A stretch of 64,000 nt of DNA from contig NZ_JARQXB010000001.1 in NCBI RefSeq assembly GCF_029543105.1, forward strand, positions 248,001 through 312,000, read 5' to 3'. Made by a program: the position numbers and the translations under genes. Source of the DNA: Stenotrophomonas sp. HITSZ_GD. Lineage in GTDB: Bacteria > Pseudomonadota > Gammaproteobacteria > Xanthomonadales > Xanthomonadaceae. The notes under the pieces were generated by a model, which did no database searches, was not told the DNA's origin, and saw only the letters and a program-made list of their open reading frames with translations. This document shows, in pieces, positions 45,994-54,125 of this stretch (position 1 is the first letter of the stretch; each line of letters begins with the position of its first letter).

Positions 45994-46616
45994 GGCGTGC
46001 GCGGCCCGCCGCGGCGCCACAACAGGCAGAAGTTGTTGGCCGGCATCGCGAACCGCGCGATCGGGCGCAGGCCGGCCGAGGTGGCCAGGGCCTGCACGGC
46101 TTCAAGGTCGCGCACGCCGCCCTCGGCATACTCGGCCTTCAACCACGCATCGAAGGCGCGGTTGCTCTCGCTGGTCGGCTTGCCGGCGATGTGGAAAGGC
46201 CCGTAGACCGCGAGCAGCGCGTCGGGCGCGGTGATCGCCGGCAGGCTGGCGAACAGCGCCTGCACCCGCGACCACCCCATGATGTGCAGCGTGTTGGCGG
46301 TGAACACCGCATCGAAGCCACCGGGCGGCGGCGCGGGCGGAGGTTGCAGGCCCCGCCCCGGTTCGGATTGCAGCGCGATGGCGGGGCGCAGGTTGGGTAG
46401 CCCGGCCTCGGCGCGCCACGCGTCGATGCCGGGCAGCGCGTCGGGGTGATCGCTGGGCTGCCACTGCAGCCACGGCATGGCCGCGGCGAAATGTACCGCG
46501 TGCTGGCCGGTGCCGCTGCCGATCTCCAGCACGTGGCGGCGGTCGCCGAAATAGGTGCGCAGCACGCCCAGGATGGGGTCGCGGCTGCGCTCGGCGGCGG
46601 GGGAATGCGGCTTCAT
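45990..46616 (-). CDS. SAM-dependent methyltransferase, DUF938 type
   Basis: A 208-residue class I methyltransferase. SAM motif I is HVLEIGSGTGQHAVHFAAAM; family markers are SPAAERSRDPILGVL at the start, LQWQPSDHPDALPGIDAW, FTANTLHIMGW and AVYGPFHIAGKPTSESNRAF. The substrate is unknown for the family. It is convergent with the preceding gene; the two stop codons share CTAG at 45990-45993. Confidence 0.92.
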   Translation of the reverse strand: MKPHSPAAERSRDPILGVLRTYFGDRRHVLEIGSGTGQHAVHFAAAMPWLQWQPSDHPDALPGIDAWRAEAGLPNLRPAIALQSEPGRGLQPPPAPPPGGFDAVFTANTLHIMGWSRVQALFASLPAITAPDALLAVYGPFHIAGKPTSESNRAFDAWLKAEYAEGGVRDLEAVQALATSAGLRPIARFAMPANNFCLLWRRGGPRTP

Positions 46617-46698
46617 GCGCGCAGCATAGGCGGTTTGCGTCTTCACCCGGCGTGCGCCGGTGGCTTGCGATGTTGGCGCCCTCTGCCGGAGGTTTCGC

Positions 46699-47166
46699 AT
46701 GGAACACCTGGGACAGGATCTGTTCGTCGTGCTGCGCGTGGCGGCCGCCATGGTGCTGGGCGGAGTGATCGGCATCGAGCGCGAGATCGGCCGCCACCCC
46801 GCCGGGCTGCGCACGCACATGATGATCGCCGGCGCGGCGGCGCTGATCGTGGGCCTGGGCGACAGCATCGCCGAGCATTTCCAGCAGGAGCGCTACCGCG
46901 ACCTGCTGCAGGTCGACCCGGTGCGCCTGATCGAGGCGGTGGTGGCCAGCGTGGGCTTCGTGGCCGCCGGCACCATCTTGCGCAGCGCGCGCACCGACCG
47001 CGTGAACGGGCTTACCACCGCCAGCTCGCTGGTGATGTCGGCGGCCATCGGCATTGCCGCCGGCATCGGCCGTTACGTGATCGCCACCGGCGTGTGCGTG
47101 CTGTGCCTGCTGGTGCTCGGTGCCTTCCGCGGATTGGAGAAGCGCGCGGGCACGCGGCGCCCATAA
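46699..47166 (+). CDS. MgtC/SapB-family membrane protein
   Basis: A 155-residue membrane protein with about four helices and the MgtC N-terminal pattern GGVIGIEREIGRHPAGLRTH, then VGFVAAGTILRSARTDRVNG and LTTASSLVMSAAIGIAAGIG. It lacks the C-terminal ACT-like domain of Salmonella MgtC, like most short relatives. Such proteins are tied to magnesium limitation and ATPase regulation. The start ATG at 46699 follows a GGAGG ribosome site. Confidence 0.92.
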   Translation: MEHLGQDLFVVLRVAAAMVLGGVIGIEREIGRHPAGLRTHMMIAGAAALIVGLGDSIAEHFQQERYRDLLQVDPVRLIEAVVASVGFVAAGTILRSARTDRVNGLTTASSLVMSAAIGIAAGIGRYVIATGVCVLCLLVLGAFRGLEKRAGTRRP

Positions 47167-47308
47167 GCCGCGGGCGCCGCCGCGCTTCAGCTGCCGAGCG
47201 CTTGGGGCAGCGCGCCAGATCGGTCCGGAGACGCATTTGCGCGCCGCAGCACCACGGCGGCGCCGGAGTGCGCGATCATCGGTCCGCTTGCCGACCGGGG
47301 ACCGCACC

Positions 47309-47749
47309 ATGGGCCAGACCCTCCGCCAGCAGTTCCACATCGCCGCCGCGCCGGAAGTCGTGGCGACCGCGCTGACCGCGCCGGCGCACATGGCGCAGTG
47401 GTGGACGCGCGAGGCCGAAGGCCAGGGCCGCCACGTGCAGCTGGACTGGAGCGCCCACGGTTGGCGCGTGGAGCTGGACGTGATGCACGACGTCGACCGC
47501 CGCCGCGTGGTGTGGCATTGCACGCGCTCGAACATGCTCGACAGCGAGGCGTGGGTGGGCTCGTCGATGTGCTTCGAGCTGCATCCCACGGCCACCGGGA
47601 CGCGGCTGGATTTCAGCCATCTCGACTACCCCGACGCGCCCTGCAAGGCCACCTGCGAGGGCGGCTGGGCGTTCTTCCTCGGGCGCAGCCTCAAGCAATA
47701 CCTGGAGACCGGGCAGGGCATGCCTTACCCGGACACGTTTTCGACCTAG
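47309..47749 (+). CDS. SRPBCC (AHSA1/START-like) domain protein
   Basis: A 146-residue ligand-binding helix-grip protein. AHSA1-type text: QQFHIAAAPEVVATALTAPA, MAQWWTREAEGQGRHVQLDW, GTRLDFSHLDYP and GGWAFFLGRSLKQYLETGQG. The family binds hydrophobic ligands or regulates Hsp90-type partners; no specific role can be given. The start at 47309 gives the family length. Its stop overlaps that of the convergent thioredoxin gene in another CTAG. Confidence 0.88.
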   Translation: MGQTLRQQFHIAAAPEVVATALTAPAHMAQWWTREAEGQGRHVQLDWSAHGWRVELDVMHDVDRRRVVWHCTRSNMLDSEAWVGSSMCFELHPTATGTRLDFSHLDYPDAPCKATCEGGWAFFLGRSLKQYLETGQGMPYPDTFST

Positions 47750-48081
47750 CCGGCGGCGGCGTCCCACCGCGCCAGTGCGTCGGCCAGGTCCGCCGGCGAG
47801 CGCGGACGCACCACGCGCGCCACTTCCTCGCCATCGCGCAGCAGCACCAGCGTGGGCCACAGCTTGACGCGGTAGGCGCGGCCCAGCGGCCGGCCCTTGC
47901 CGTCCTCGATCTTCAGGTGCGCCGCATCAGGGCGCGCTTGCAGCGCCTGCGCGATGGCCGGCTGCGCCGCCTGGCAGTGGCTGCACCAGGGTGCGCCGAA
48001 TTCCAGCGCCACGCGCCCGGGGGTGGCGGCGACCTCGTCGGCACCCGGCTCGATGGCGGCATAACCGGCAGCCAGCGCCAT
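47746..48081 (-). CDS. Thioredoxin-family protein with CSHC active site
   Basis: A 111-residue thioredoxin fold without signal peptide, so cytosolic. The active site is WCSHC (VALEFGAPWCSHCQAAQPAI) rather than the usual WCGPC, and the cis-Pro loop is VKLWPTLVLLRDGEEVARVV. The Ser-His dipeptide should shift its redox potential toward oxidising or isomerase-like behaviour. It lies 9 bp after the host-attachment-type gene on the same strand. Confidence 0.9.
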   Translation of the reverse strand: MALAAGYAAIEPGADEVAATPGRVALEFGAPWCSHCQAAQPAIAQALQARPDAAHLKIEDGKGRPLGRAYRVKLWPTLVLLRDGEEVARVVRPRSPADLADALARWDAAAG

Positions 48082-48090
48082 GACGCGGCC

Positions 48091-48483
48091 TCAGCCCAGC
48101 GCGCGCTGGATATCGGCCAGCGGGGCGTTGGTGAGGTCCTTGGCGAGGTCGCCGATCAGGCGCGACTGGGTTTCCTTGTGCAGCAGCGGGCGCAGGCGAC
48201 CCAGCGTGGTGGGGTCGGCGACCAGCAGCAGGTGGGCGTAGCGGTTGTTCAGCGCGCCCTCGTTGAGCTGGGTGGCCAGCTGCTTGGCGAAGGTGGCTTC
48301 GTCGAGCTGCGAGAGGCTCATGTCCGCCGGCGCGGCGCCGGCCGGGCCCTGGCCCTCGGTGCTCTGCAGGTCCATCAGCTGGTGCAGCTGCAGGCCGCCG
48401 TTCTCGTCGACGTTCGCGAACACCCGGGCGGACCCGCCGTCGGCGACCACCACCACGGTGCCTTCTGGTATGCGCTGGGCCAT
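48091..48483 (-). CDS. Host attachment protein family (stress-related)
   Basis: A 130-residue protein of the family named after an Agrobacterium attachment gene. The key text is GTVVVVADGGSARVFANVDE at the start and ALNNRYAHLLLVADPTTLGR then LRPLLHKETQSRLIGDLAKD, ending in LTNAPLADIQRAL. The fold is related to translation-release-factor-like (baeRF) proteins. The biochemical role is unknown and the name should not be taken literally. An AGGAGAA ribosome site precedes the ATG. Confidence 0.9.
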   Translation of the reverse strand: MAQRIPEGTVVVVADGGSARVFANVDENGGLQLHQLMDLQSTEGQGPAGAAPADMSLSQLDEATFAKQLATQLNEGALNNRYAHLLLVADPTTLGRLRPLLHKETQSRLIGDLAKDLTNAPLADIQRALG

Positions 48484-48586
48484 CTGGGTTCTCCTGGTTG
48501 GGGGAAGGACAGCCTGCAATCTGCGATGTGATCGTGGCGTCCCCGCGCATGCGTCAGGATCATGAATCACCCGCGTTTCCAAGGCG

Positions 48587-48603
48587 GTCTCATGGATTGA
48601 GAC
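48587..48603. promoter_or_regulatory. Inverted repeat upstream of the repair helicase
   Basis: GTCTCA-TGGAT-TGAGAC is a perfect 6-bp dyad with a 5-bp spacer, ending 37 bp before the helicase ATG. It is a candidate operator. It does not match the LexA boxes I know from this group. Confidence 0.45.
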
Positions 48604-48640
48604 AATGAGGGGGTTCGATACGATTTTTGGGGAAACCTGC

Positions 48641-51130
48641 ATGGCCCACGCCCTCGCCCGCCGCACGGAGGATGCCGAGCGCGCGCTGTCCACCGTGGAC
48701 GGCATCCCCGCGCGCGACGGCGCGCTGCTGACGGCGCGGTTGTCGCGCCGCTACCAGGACCGCATCACCGGCAGCTTCACCCTTCCCGGCCGCGAAGGCC
48801 GCTACGCGCCGCTGCCCGATGACCTGCCGCCGGCGCTTGCCGGCGCGCTGCGCGCGCGGGGCATCGAGCAGCTTTACAGCCACCAGGCCGAGGCCTGGGC
48901 CGCGACGCGGCGCGGCGAGCACGTCGCGGTGGTAACGCCCACCGCCAGCGGCAAATCGCTGTGCTACACGCTGCCGGTGGTGGCCGCGGCGATGACCCGC
49001 CGCGCCAAGGCGCTGTACCTGTTCCCGACCAAGGCCCTGGCACAGGACCAGGTGGCCGAGCTGCTGGAACTCAACCGCGCGGGCGACCTCGGCTTAAAGG
49101 CCTTCACCTTCGATGGCGACACGCCCGGCGATGCGCGGCAGGCGATCCGCCTGCACGGCGACATCGTCGTCTCCAACCCGGACATGCTCCACCAGGGCAT
49201 CCTGCCGCACCACACCAAGTGGGCGCAGTTCTTCGAGAACCTGCAATACGTGGTCATCGACGAGGTGCACACCTACCGCGGCGTGTTCGGCAGCCATGTC
49301 ACCAACGTGCTGCGCCGGCTCAAGCGCATCTGCGCGTTCTACGGGGCGAACCCACAGTTCATCCTGTGCTCGGCGACGATCGGCAACCCGCAGGCGCATG
49401 CCGAGGCGCTGATCGAGGACCGCGTGTGCGCGATCACCGAATCCGGCGCGCCGGCCGGCGACAAGCACGTGCTGCTGTGGAACCCGCCGGTCGTCAACCC
49501 GGACCTGGGCCTGCGTGCCTCGGCGCGTTCGCAAAGCAACCGCATCGCGCGCATCGCCATCAAGTCCGGGCTCAAGACGCTGGTGTTCGCGCAGAGCCGG
49601 CTGATGGTGGAGGTGTTGACCAAGTACCTGAAGGACATCTTCGACCACGACCCGCGCAAGCCGCCCCGTATCCGCGCGTACCGCGGCGGTTACCTGCCCA
49701 CCGAGCGCCGCGAGGTGGAAAAGGCCATGCGCGCGGGTGACATCGACGGCATCGTCAGCACCTCGGCGCTGGAACTGGGCGTGGATATCGGCGCGCTCGA
49801 CGTGGTGGTGCTCAACGGCTACCCGGGCAGCGTGGCGGCGACATGGCAGCGCTTCGGGCGCGCGGGCCGCCGCCAGCAGCCGGCGCTGGGGGTGCTGGTG
49901 GCCAGCTCGCAGCCGTTGGACCAATACGTGGTGCGCCATCCGGATTTCTTCGCCGATGCCTCGCCGGAACATGCGCGCATCTCGCCGGACCAGGCGCTGA
50001 TCCTGTTCGACCACATCCGCTGCGCGGCCTTCGAGCTGCCCTTCAACGCGGGCGAGCCGTTCGGCCCGGTGGACCCGGTGGTGTTCCTCGAAGCGCTGGC
50101 AGAGAGCGGCGTGATCCACCAGGAAGGCGAGCGCTGGGAGTGGATCGCCGACAGCTACCCGGCCAACGCGGTGAGCCTGCGCTCGGTCGCCGATGGCAAT
50201 TTCGTCGTCGTGGACCGCAGCGACGGCAAGCAGCAGATCATTGCCGAGGTGGACTACTCGGCCGCCGCGCTGACCTTGTACGAAGGCGCGATCCACATGG
50301 TGCAGAGCACGCCGTACCAGGTGGAGCGGCTGGACTGGGAAGGTCGCAAGGCCTACGTCACCCGCACCCACGTGGACTACTACACCGACAGCATCGACTA
50401 CACCAAGCTCAAGGTGCTGGATCGCTTCGAAGGCGGCCCGGCCGGGCGCGGCGACAGCCATCACGGCGAAGTGCACGTGGTGCGGCGCGTGGCCGGCTAC
50501 AAGAAGATCCGTTACTACACCCACGAGAACATCGGCTACGGCCCGGTGAACCTGCCCGACCAGGAACTGCACACCACTGCCGTGTGGTGGCAATTGCCGC
50601 AAGCCACGCTGGGCAAGGCGTTCGCCTCGCGGCAGGACGCGCTCGATGGTTTCCTCGGTGCCGCCTACGCGCTGCACGTGGTGGCGACCGTGGCGGTGAT
50701 GGCCGATGCGCGCGACCTGCAGAAAGCCGTGGGCAACGGCGACGGCGCGTGGTTCGCGCTCGCCGACCAGAGCGGGCGCGGCCAGCTGCGCGGCGCCGAT
50801 GGGGCCGAAGGACACGTGGAATTGCAGCAGGCGTTCGTGCCGACCGTGTACCTGTACGACAACTTCCCCGGCGGTGTCGGCCTGAGTGAGCCGTTGTGGC
50901 AGCGCCAGGCCGAACTGGTGATGCGCGCGGGCGAACTCGTGCAGCGCTGCGACTGCCGCGCCGGCTGCCCGGCGTGCGTGGGGCCGGTGCTGGCCGCGCA
51001 GGAACAAGGCAAGGGCGCGTCACCGAAGACGCTGGCGCTGAAGGTATTGGCGTTGCTGGCGCAACTCGACGGCGCCCGCGGCGACATCGAAGACGCGCCC
51101 GAAGCCCTGGAAGCCGCCACGTGGGAATGA
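48641..51130 (+). CDS. mrfA: MrfA/YprA-type DEXH helicase for DNA repair
   Basis: A superfamily 2 helicase of about 829 residues. Walker A is TPTASGKSLCYTLPVV (Lys105), motif II is DEVH in VVIDEVHTYRGVFGSHV, motif III is CSATIGNPQAHA, and motif VI is QRFGRAGRRQQ. The C-terminal DUF1998-type region ends in four closely spaced cysteines (RCDCRAGCPACVGP), the zinc-like cluster of MrfA. In B. subtilis MrfA works with the nuclease MrfB to repair mitomycin C adducts independently of UvrABC. The gene overlaps the next, an MrfB-like nuclease, by 4 nt. The ATG at 48641 is preferred over 48605. Confidence 0.92.
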   Translation: MAHALARRTEDAERALSTVDGIPARDGALLTARLSRRYQDRITGSFTLPGREGRYAPLPDDLPPALAGALRARGIEQLYSHQAEAWAATRRGEHVAVVTPTASGKSLCYTLPVVAAAMTRRAKALYLFPTKALAQDQVAELLELNRAGDLGLKAFTFDGDTPGDARQAIRLHGDIVVSNPDMLHQGILPHHTKWAQFFENLQYVVIDEVHTYRGVFGSHVTNVLRRLKRICAFYGANPQFILCSATIGNPQAHAEALIEDRVCAITESGAPAGDKHVLLWNPPVVNPDLGLRASARSQSNRIARIAIKSGLKTLVFAQSRLMVEVLTKYLKDIFDHDPRKPPRIRAYRGGYLPTERREVEKAMRAGDIDGIVSTSALELGVDIGALDVVVLNGYPGSVAATWQRFGRAGRRQQPALGVLVASSQPLDQYVVRHPDFFADASPEHARISPDQALILFDHIRCAAFELPFNAGEPFGPVDPVVFLEALAESGVIHQEGERWEWIADSYPANAVSLRSVADGNFVVVDRSDGKQQIIAEVDYSAAALTLYEGAIHMVQSTPYQVERLDWEGRKAYVTRTHVDYYTDSIDYTKLKVLDRFEGGPAGRGDSHHGEVHVVRRVAGYKKIRYYTHENIGYGPVNLPDQELHTTAVWWQLPQATLGKAFASRQDALDGFLGAAYALHVVATVAVMADARDLQKAVGNGDGAWFALADQSGRGQLRGADGAEGHVELQQAFVPTVYLYDNFPGGVGLSEPLWQRQAELVMRAGELVQRCDCRAGCPACVGPVLAAQEQGKGASPKTLALKVLALLAQLDGARGDIEDAPEALEAATWE

Positions 51131-52269
51131 GCGCGGACAAGCTGAAACTGCTGCGCCGGCAAGCGGGCGTCGCGCCGGCACCGACCGCTTCCGCACCCGC
51201 GGCAACGCAAACGCCGGCGTCGCAACCGACGCGTGGCATCGACGCCGAACGCCTGCGCCTGTTGCGGCACCAGTCGGGGCAAGCGCCGGATGCGGCGCCA
51301 TCACGGCCGGCGCTGCATGCCGCTGCGCCGGCGCCAGCTTCCACGCCGCCTTCCAACGAGCCGGTATTCGCCTGGATCGAACGCGAGGTTCGCCACAAGC
51401 CGGTGCCGAGCGCGACCGACATGCCGCCGCCCGCAAGCGGTCCGGCGGCATCCGCGCGGCGCGATACCGACATGCAGGCGCTGCGTCGGCTGATCGGCCT
51501 GCGCGAACGCGCGGTGCCTGCGGTCCCCGCGCCCGTGCGACGCGCCGGCGCGCGCGACCGCCACCTGCCGGGCGAGGAGATCGCGCCGGGCCTGCACCTG
51601 GTCGAAGCCTTCCTGCCACAAGCCATTCCCGTGCAGCCGCTTTCGCTGGCCTTCGCGCGCCGCGAGGACGCCGTGGCCCCGCAGGACCTGTTGTTCTTCG
51701 ACACTGAAACCACCGGCCTGGCCGGTGGCACCGGCACGCGCGCCTTCATGATCGGCGCGGCCGACTGGCATCGGCATGCGGTGCATGGGCCCGGCCTGCG
51801 CATCCGCCAGCTGCTGATGGCGACGATGGCCGCCGAGGCCGCGATGCTCGATACGTTTCGCGGCTGGTTGTCGCCGGGCACGGTGCTGTCCAGCTACAAC
51901 GGCCGCTGCTACGACGCGCCGCTGCTGAAGACGCGCTACCGCTTGTCCCGGCGCGGGGATCCGCTCTCCGCGCTGGATCACGTGGACCTGCTGTTTCCGA
52001 CGCGCCGCCGTTATCGCGGCACGTGGGAAAACTGCCGCCTGGCGACAATCGAACGCCAGCTATTGCGCATCGTGCGCGAGGACGATTTGCCGGGTTCGCA
52101 GGCGCCGGCGGCCTGGCTGCACTACCTGCGCGGCGGCGACGCGGTGGACCTGCGCCGCGTGCTGGCGCACAACCACCAGGACGTGGTGACGCTCGCGCAG
52201 TTGATGCTGCGGCTGGTGGAGGCCGAGGAAGCGGAACGTTCGTCGGTTTGCGTCGACACGCCGGAATGA
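51127..52269 (+). CDS. mrfB: MrfB/YprB-type exonuclease (RNase H-like)
   Basis: A 380-residue nuclease. The first ~130 residues are Ala/Pro-rich linker with two copies of a short basic motif (DKLKLLRRQAG and AERLRLLRHQSG). The RNase H-like DEDD exonuclease domain starts at about 165: Asp192-Glu194 in LLFFDTETTGLAGGTGTRAF, then LSSYNGRCYDAPLLKTRYRL and VDLLFPTRRRYRGTWENCRL, ending in LAHNHQDVVTLAQLMLRLVE. It shares ATGA with the helicase gene, matching the mrfAB pair of Bacillus. It likely degrades the damaged strand after helicase action. Confidence 0.9.
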   Translation: MSADKLKLLRRQAGVAPAPTASAPAATQTPASQPTRGIDAERLRLLRHQSGQAPDAAPSRPALHAAAPAPASTPPSNEPVFAWIEREVRHKPVPSATDMPPPASGPAASARRDTDMQALRRLIGLRERAVPAVPAPVRRAGARDRHLPGEEIAPGLHLVEAFLPQAIPVQPLSLAFARREDAVAPQDLLFFDTETTGLAGGTGTRAFMIGAADWHRHAVHGPGLRIRQLLMATMAAEAAMLDTFRGWLSPGTVLSSYNGRCYDAPLLKTRYRLSRRGDPLSALDHVDLLFPTRRRYRGTWENCRLATIERQLLRIVREDDLPGSQAPAAWLHYLRGGDAVDLRRVLAHNHQDVVTLAQLMLRLVEAEEAERSSVCVDTPE

Positions 52270-52393
52270 AGCCGGCGAGCGGCACTGATCGACAACTCAT
52301 TGGAATCGTCTAATTTTCGGACGTAGGAGCGGTTCCCTACCCTGACGTATGGTCGCGCGCTGCGCGGCCTGTCCACGAATCAGGGAACCCCGC

Positions 52394-54103
52394 ATGAACC
52401 CAGGGAAGGGGCGCAGCCGCCTCCTCTGCGTGTTGATCAGCCTGTTGATCAGCGCGTTGCCCAGCGTCGCGCTGGCGCAAGCCACGCAAACGCCGGCGCA
52501 GGCGCTGCTGCGGCAGCAGGAACGCGAGCGCGCGCTGCGCGAGCAGCAGGAAGCGCACCGCGACGTCCGCCTGCCGGCGCAACAGGCCACCCTGCCGCGC
52601 CTGCCGGACGAAACGCCCTGCTTTCCGATCCATTCGATCCGCCTGGCCGGCGGACAGGCGCGGCGCTTCCGCTGGGCACTGCGTGCCGCCGATGCGCGCA
52701 ACGACCGCGCCACCGGTCGCTGCCTCGGCGTGGCAGGCGTGAACATCGTGGCGCGGCGCGTGCAGAATGCGCTGGTCACACGGGGTTACATCACCACCCG
52801 CGTCCTGGTCGGCGAGCAGGACCTGTCGTCGGGCACGCTGGTGCTGAGCCTGGTGCCTGGCAGGATCCACGCCGTGCGTTTCGCCGAACCGGCCACCGCG
52901 CACCCTCAGTGGCGCAATGCGATACCGGCGCGACCGGGCGACCTGCTCAACCTGCGTGATGTCGAGCAGGGACTGGAGAACCTGCAACGCGTACCCACCG
53001 CCAGCGCGGACTTGCAGATCGCGCCCGCGATCGCTGCGGATGCGGGCCCGGGAGACAGCGACCTGGTGATCGCCTGGACGCAACCGCGCCGGCTGCGCGG
53101 CGCGCTTTCCCTCGACGATGCCGGCAGCCGCGCCACCGGCCAGCTGCAGGCCGGCGCCACCGTCTCGCTGGACAACCCGTTCGGCGGGAACGACCTGCTG
53201 TATGCGCATGTCGGCCGCGGCGTCTTCAACGGCGACGACCGCGGCACGCGCAGCTGGACCGCGCACTACGACGTGCCGCTGGGCTACTGGCTACTCGCCG
53301 TCACCGCCAGCGGCTACGACTACCGGCAGCAAGTGCCCGGCGCGTTCCAGCGCTATGAATACGCCGGGCGCAGCGGCAATGCCGAGCTGCGCCTGTCGCG
53401 CGTGCTGTTCCGCAATGCCCGCAACACGCTCGGCCTGCACGGCCGCGCCTGGTGGAAGGCCTCGCGCAACTACATCGACGACACCGAGATCGGGGTGCAA
53501 CGCCGGGCCACGGCAGGCTGGGCACTGGGCGTAGACTGGCGCCGCTTCATCGGCCGCGCCACCTTCGATGCCGGGCTTTCCTACCGGCGCGGCACGGGGG
53601 CATTCGGCGCGCTGCGCGCGCCGGAGGAAACGTTCGGCGAGGGTACCTCGCGCATGAGCGTGTTCAACGCCGAGGCGCAGTGGGCCGTGCCGTTCCAGCT
53701 CGGCAAGCAGCGCGTGCGCTACGTGGGCGGCTGGCGCGCGCAATGGAACCGGACACCGTTGGTGGCGCAGGACCGCTTTGCGATCGGCGGTCGCTACACC
53801 GTGCGCGGCTTCGACGGCGAGATCGCGCCCACCGGCGACCACGGCTGGCTATGGCGCAACGAACTCGACGTGGCGCTCGGCGCCGGGCAGTCGTTCTACA
53901 TGGCCCTGGACCGGGGCCATGTTGGCGGCGGGGCCGATTCGCCCTGGCGCGCGGGCGCGAACCTCACCGGCGCGGCCATCGGCCTGCGCGGCGGCGTGCG
54001 CGGCCTGCAATGGGACCTGTTCGTTGGCGCACCCGTGGGCAAGCCGGCGCAGCTACCCACTGCCTACACCACCACCGGCTTCAACCTGAACTGGTCGTTC
54101 TGA
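52394..54103 (+). CDS. TpsB outer-membrane transporter (ShlB/FhaC/CdiB family)
   Basis: A 569-residue two-partner secretion transporter. A signal peptide (LLCVLISLLISALPSVALA) and a Gln/Arg-rich plug helix (LLRQQERERALREQQEAHR) precede two POTRA domains (FPIHSIRLAGGQARRF; VQNALVTRGYITTRVLVGEQ). The beta barrel follows from about residue 220, with the conserved L6 motif VRGF in RFAIGGRYTVRGFDGE. It ends in a C-terminal Phe (FNLNWSF). It exports the TpsA protein encoded 22 bp downstream. The ATG at 52394 gives a proper signal peptide; an earlier in-frame start does not. Confidence 0.95.
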   Translation: MNPGKGRSRLLCVLISLLISALPSVALAQATQTPAQALLRQQERERALREQQEAHRDVRLPAQQATLPRLPDETPCFPIHSIRLAGGQARRFRWALRAADARNDRATGRCLGVAGVNIVARRVQNALVTRGYITTRVLVGEQDLSSGTLVLSLVPGRIHAVRFAEPATAHPQWRNAIPARPGDLLNLRDVEQGLENLQRVPTASADLQIAPAIAADAGPGDSDLVIAWTQPRRLRGALSLDDAGSRATGQLQAGATVSLDNPFGGNDLLYAHVGRGVFNGDDRGTRSWTAHYDVPLGYWLLAVTASGYDYRQQVPGAFQRYEYAGRSGNAELRLSRVLFRNARNTLGLHGRAWWKASRNYIDDTEIGVQRRATAGWALGVDWRRFIGRATFDAGLSYRRGTGAFGALRAPEETFGEGTSRMSVFNAEAQWAVPFQLGKQRVRYVGGWRAQWNRTPLVAQDRFAIGGRYTVRGFDGEIAPTGDHGWLWRNELDVALGAGQSFYMALDRGHVGGGADSPWRAGANLTGAAIGLRGGVRGLQWDLFVGAPVGKPAQLPTAYTTTGFNLNWSF

Positions 54104-54125
54104 CCGCTGCCATGGAGGCAACCCG

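Noticed and set aside
48484-48640. LexA (SOS) box before the MrfA-like helicase
   Set aside because: I find no match to the LexA sites known from this family; the only dyad is GTCTCA-N5-TGAGAC.
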